The notes under the pieces were generated by a model, which saw only the letters and a program-made list of their open reading frames with translations, had not been told where the DNA came from and made no database searches. This document shows, piece after piece, positions 37,029-38,385 of a DNA stretch of 38,385 bases. The position numbers were made by a program, and so were the translations under genes. The DNA is taken from NCBI GenBank assembly GCA_963652335.1, contig CAVJSS010000011.1:1-38385 (forward strand). Reading direction: 5' to 3'. This DNA is from UBA4951 sp963652335 (GTDB lineage Bacteria; Bacillota_I; Bacilli_A; RFN20; CAG-826). Each line of letters starts with the position of its first letter. Positions within the stretch are counted from its first letter, which is position 1.

Positions 37029-38385
37029 ATCTGTTTGCGACCACTCCAAATGAGATAGTCATTGTTGTTTTTCTGTTTAGATATTGAACCTGGCCGTTAA
37101 ATACAGTAGGGGTTTCAATGGCAATTTTTGACGCATCTTCATTGCCGATTACAAGCATTAAATTGAACTGGTCTTTTACAATGATTTTAGAGAAGAAATC
37201 CCTGAAATTAATGCCTTCCAAAGTTTCGATCTTGTACGGCAGATTCTTTATTTTTCTTACATATTCATAGGCTTTATCTAATGCCTGATCTGAGTGCAGC
37301 AAATCGGTATCTATTTTCAATTTTAACTTTGTTAATTCTGATATTTGGCTCTTCAAAGTGTCTTTTAAAGCGGTGCTGAAATCATCGTTTTTATCATTCA
37401 ATGAACTGAGTTTTGTTCTTAGGCTATTTATTTTATTTTCATAATCTTCGCTTTTGCCCTTTTTAAGATCGTATTCATCATCTCTGTAGTTATTGATTAG
37501 ATATTCCTTCAAAGGGCTAATGTTATCTCTGAGTATTTGAAGTTCCTTTATGAGGACGTTTTCTATTTCGGAAAAGTAGATGTTCCCGTTTTTGCACGTT
37601 TTCTTTCTTGTGTTTGAAGAGCAGACTAGGAACTTTCTTTCATGGTCGTGCTTTGTTTCGTATTCGCTGTGCTTATTTATTCTGACTTGATAGTTTTTGC
37701 CGCAATAAGGGCAGTATAGATAACTGGCGTATATTTTTAAGGGCTCGCTTGTGAAAGTGTCGTCTTTGTACGATTTGATATTAAATTGATCCCTTCTTGA
37801 TTTCAAAAGCTCCTGCGCTTTATTCCAGACATCTCTTGAAACGATGGCAACGTGGCCGTTTTGGATATAGACCATTTCTTTTTCGCCGTGGTTGTGCTTT
37901 GTCAAATGGGTTTTGTAATCAGGGACGTAATCTTTCTGCATGATGCAGTCGCCTACGTATTTTTCATTTTTCACAATGGTGCGGATAGAAGAAGAAGACC
38001 ACGTTTTGCCGGTTACCGTTTTAACTTTACGATCATCCAGGTAATCGCATATTTTCGAGACCTGCATGCCGCTAACATAAAGTTCGAATATCTTTCTTAC
38101 CCATTTAGCTTCGTTTTCGTCTACCGCAAGTTCGCCGTCTTCGTCAAAAGTAAATCCGAGCATCTGATTGGCGGGAACGTAGTAGTGGCCTTCGCGCCTG
38201 TTCTTTTCGTTTCGCCAATGGACGTTTAAGCTGACGCTTTTCGCCTCTTCCTCAGCGAATTCAGCGAAAAGAGTGATCATCTGGTCGCAAGTGGTATCTA
38301 ACGAGGACATGGCTTGCTGCTCGAAATAAAGGGGATGCGGACAAAAAACTGGACTCTTTTTCAATATGATATCCCGAGCTCCTTT
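37027..38385 (-). CDS. Large serine recombinase, N-terminus cut by the window edge
   Basis: The frame is open to the right edge, so the gene starts outside the window. What is visible (about 450 aa) begins late in the catalytic resolvase domain ('YFEQQAMSSLDTTCDQMITL', 'FAEFAEEEAKSVSLNV'); the active-site Ser lies beyond the edge. The 'recombinase' domain follows ('VPANQMLGFTFDEDGEL', 'WVRKIFELYVSGMQVSKIC', 'TWSSSSIRTIVKNEKYVGD'), then a zinc-ribbon ('LYCPYCGKNY ... CSSNTRKKTC') and a C-terminal coiled-coil of about 100 residues. This is the layout of phage and conjugative-element integrases. The TTG at 38364 is not the true start. It marks one end of a probable mobile element whose body lies to the right. 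Confidence 0.9.
   Translation of the reverse strand, partial: KGARDIILKKSPVFCPHPLYFEQQAMSSLDTTCDQMITLFAEFAEEEAKSVSLNVHWRNEKNRREGHYYVPANQMLGFTFDEDGELAVDENEAKWVRKIFELYVSGMQVSKICDYLDDRKVKTVTGKTWSSSSIRTIVKNEKYVGDCIMQKDYVPDYKTHLTKHNHGEKEMVYIQNGHVAIVSRDVWNKAQELLKSRRDQFNIKSYKDDTFTSEPLKIYASYLYCPYCGKNYQVRINKHSEYETKHDHERKFLVCSSNTRKKTCKNGNIYFSEIENVLIKELQILRDNISPLKEYLINNYRDDEYDLKKGKSEDYENKINSLRTKLSSLNDKNDDFSTALKDTLKSQISELTKLKLKIDTDLLHSDQALDKAYEYVRKIKNLPYKIETLEGINFRDFFSKIIVKDQFNLMLVIGNEDASKIAIETPTVFNGQVQYLNRKTTMTISFGVVANR

Noticed and set aside
1..38385. CRISPR arrays, rRNA genes, insertion sequences with terminal repeats, replication origin
   Set aside because: I looked for spaced direct repeats, rRNA-like sequence, transposase motifs and DnaA-box clusters and saw none that could be supported.

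Overview
This window looks like the chromosome of an uncultured, low-to-moderate GC, Gram-positive-type bacterium on the Bacilli/Mollicutes side of the Firmicutes, probably a gut anaerobe. The evidence is an AddAB recombination nuclease, class II LysS, a group-B-like [FeFe] hydrogenase, rubrerythrin, AGGAGG ribosome binding sites, and no outer-membrane genes. UGA is a stop codon here (several genes end in TGA and Trp is TGG), so this is not a code-4 mycoplasma. The lineage is an inference from gene content.

Layout. 100-3286: an unknown soluble protein and two coupled CNNM/CorC-type membrane proteins; the first has what looks like a one-base frameshift at its start. 3283-3825 (minus): a guanylate-kinase-like protein. 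3922-8528: a compact operon for a Tad/Flp-like pilus or secretion machine (secreted proteins, a CpaF-type ATPase, two TadB/C-like membrane proteins, and a 51-aa pilin-like ORF), closed by a strong terminator. 8625-9077: acpP, tRNA-Asn, tRNA-Glu. 9117-10740: an AT-rich accessory island with a Fic-family gene under a palindromic operator, a structured leader and a broken gene. 10743-15418: a small membrane protein, then a minus-strand block (four-helix membrane protein with a C-terminal domain shared with the gene at 100, a DtxR/MntR regulator, an FAD dehydrogenase and a CofE-like ligase). 15617-18894: tRNA-Ile(UAU), tRNA-Ser, then a yybP-ykoY-like manganese riboswitch ahead of a P-type cation ATPase. 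19108-21597: three tandem YwaF-like membrane paralogues. 21700-27415: addB-addA. 27516-29509: tRNA-fMet, a CmpB-like membrane protein, rubrerythrin, tRNA-Asp, tRNA-Phe. 29694-31151: [FeFe] hydrogenase. 31292-36725: lysS, a MATE transporter fused in one reading frame to a galactokinase-family domain, and rimO. 36781-36854: tRNA-Thr. 37027 to the right edge (minus): a large serine recombinase cut by the window, marking a likely mobile element.

Themes. Metal homeostasis recurs (CorC pair, MntR-like regulator, riboswitch-controlled P-type ATPase). Anaerobic redox and oxygen defence appear as hydrogenase, rubrerythrin and FAD dehydrogenase. Several single genes (gmk-like, mntR-like, addB, cmpB-like, and perhaps the membrane protein at 10743) have a -10 box ending only 6-7 nt before the ATG and no Shine-Dalgarno, which points to leaderless mRNAs; others use a normal AGGAGG. 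The most unusual items are the MATE-galactokinase fusion, the minimal Tad-like operon, the tRNA-Ile with a UAU anticodon, the leaderless promoter pattern and the perfect 32-bp palindrome ahead of addB.
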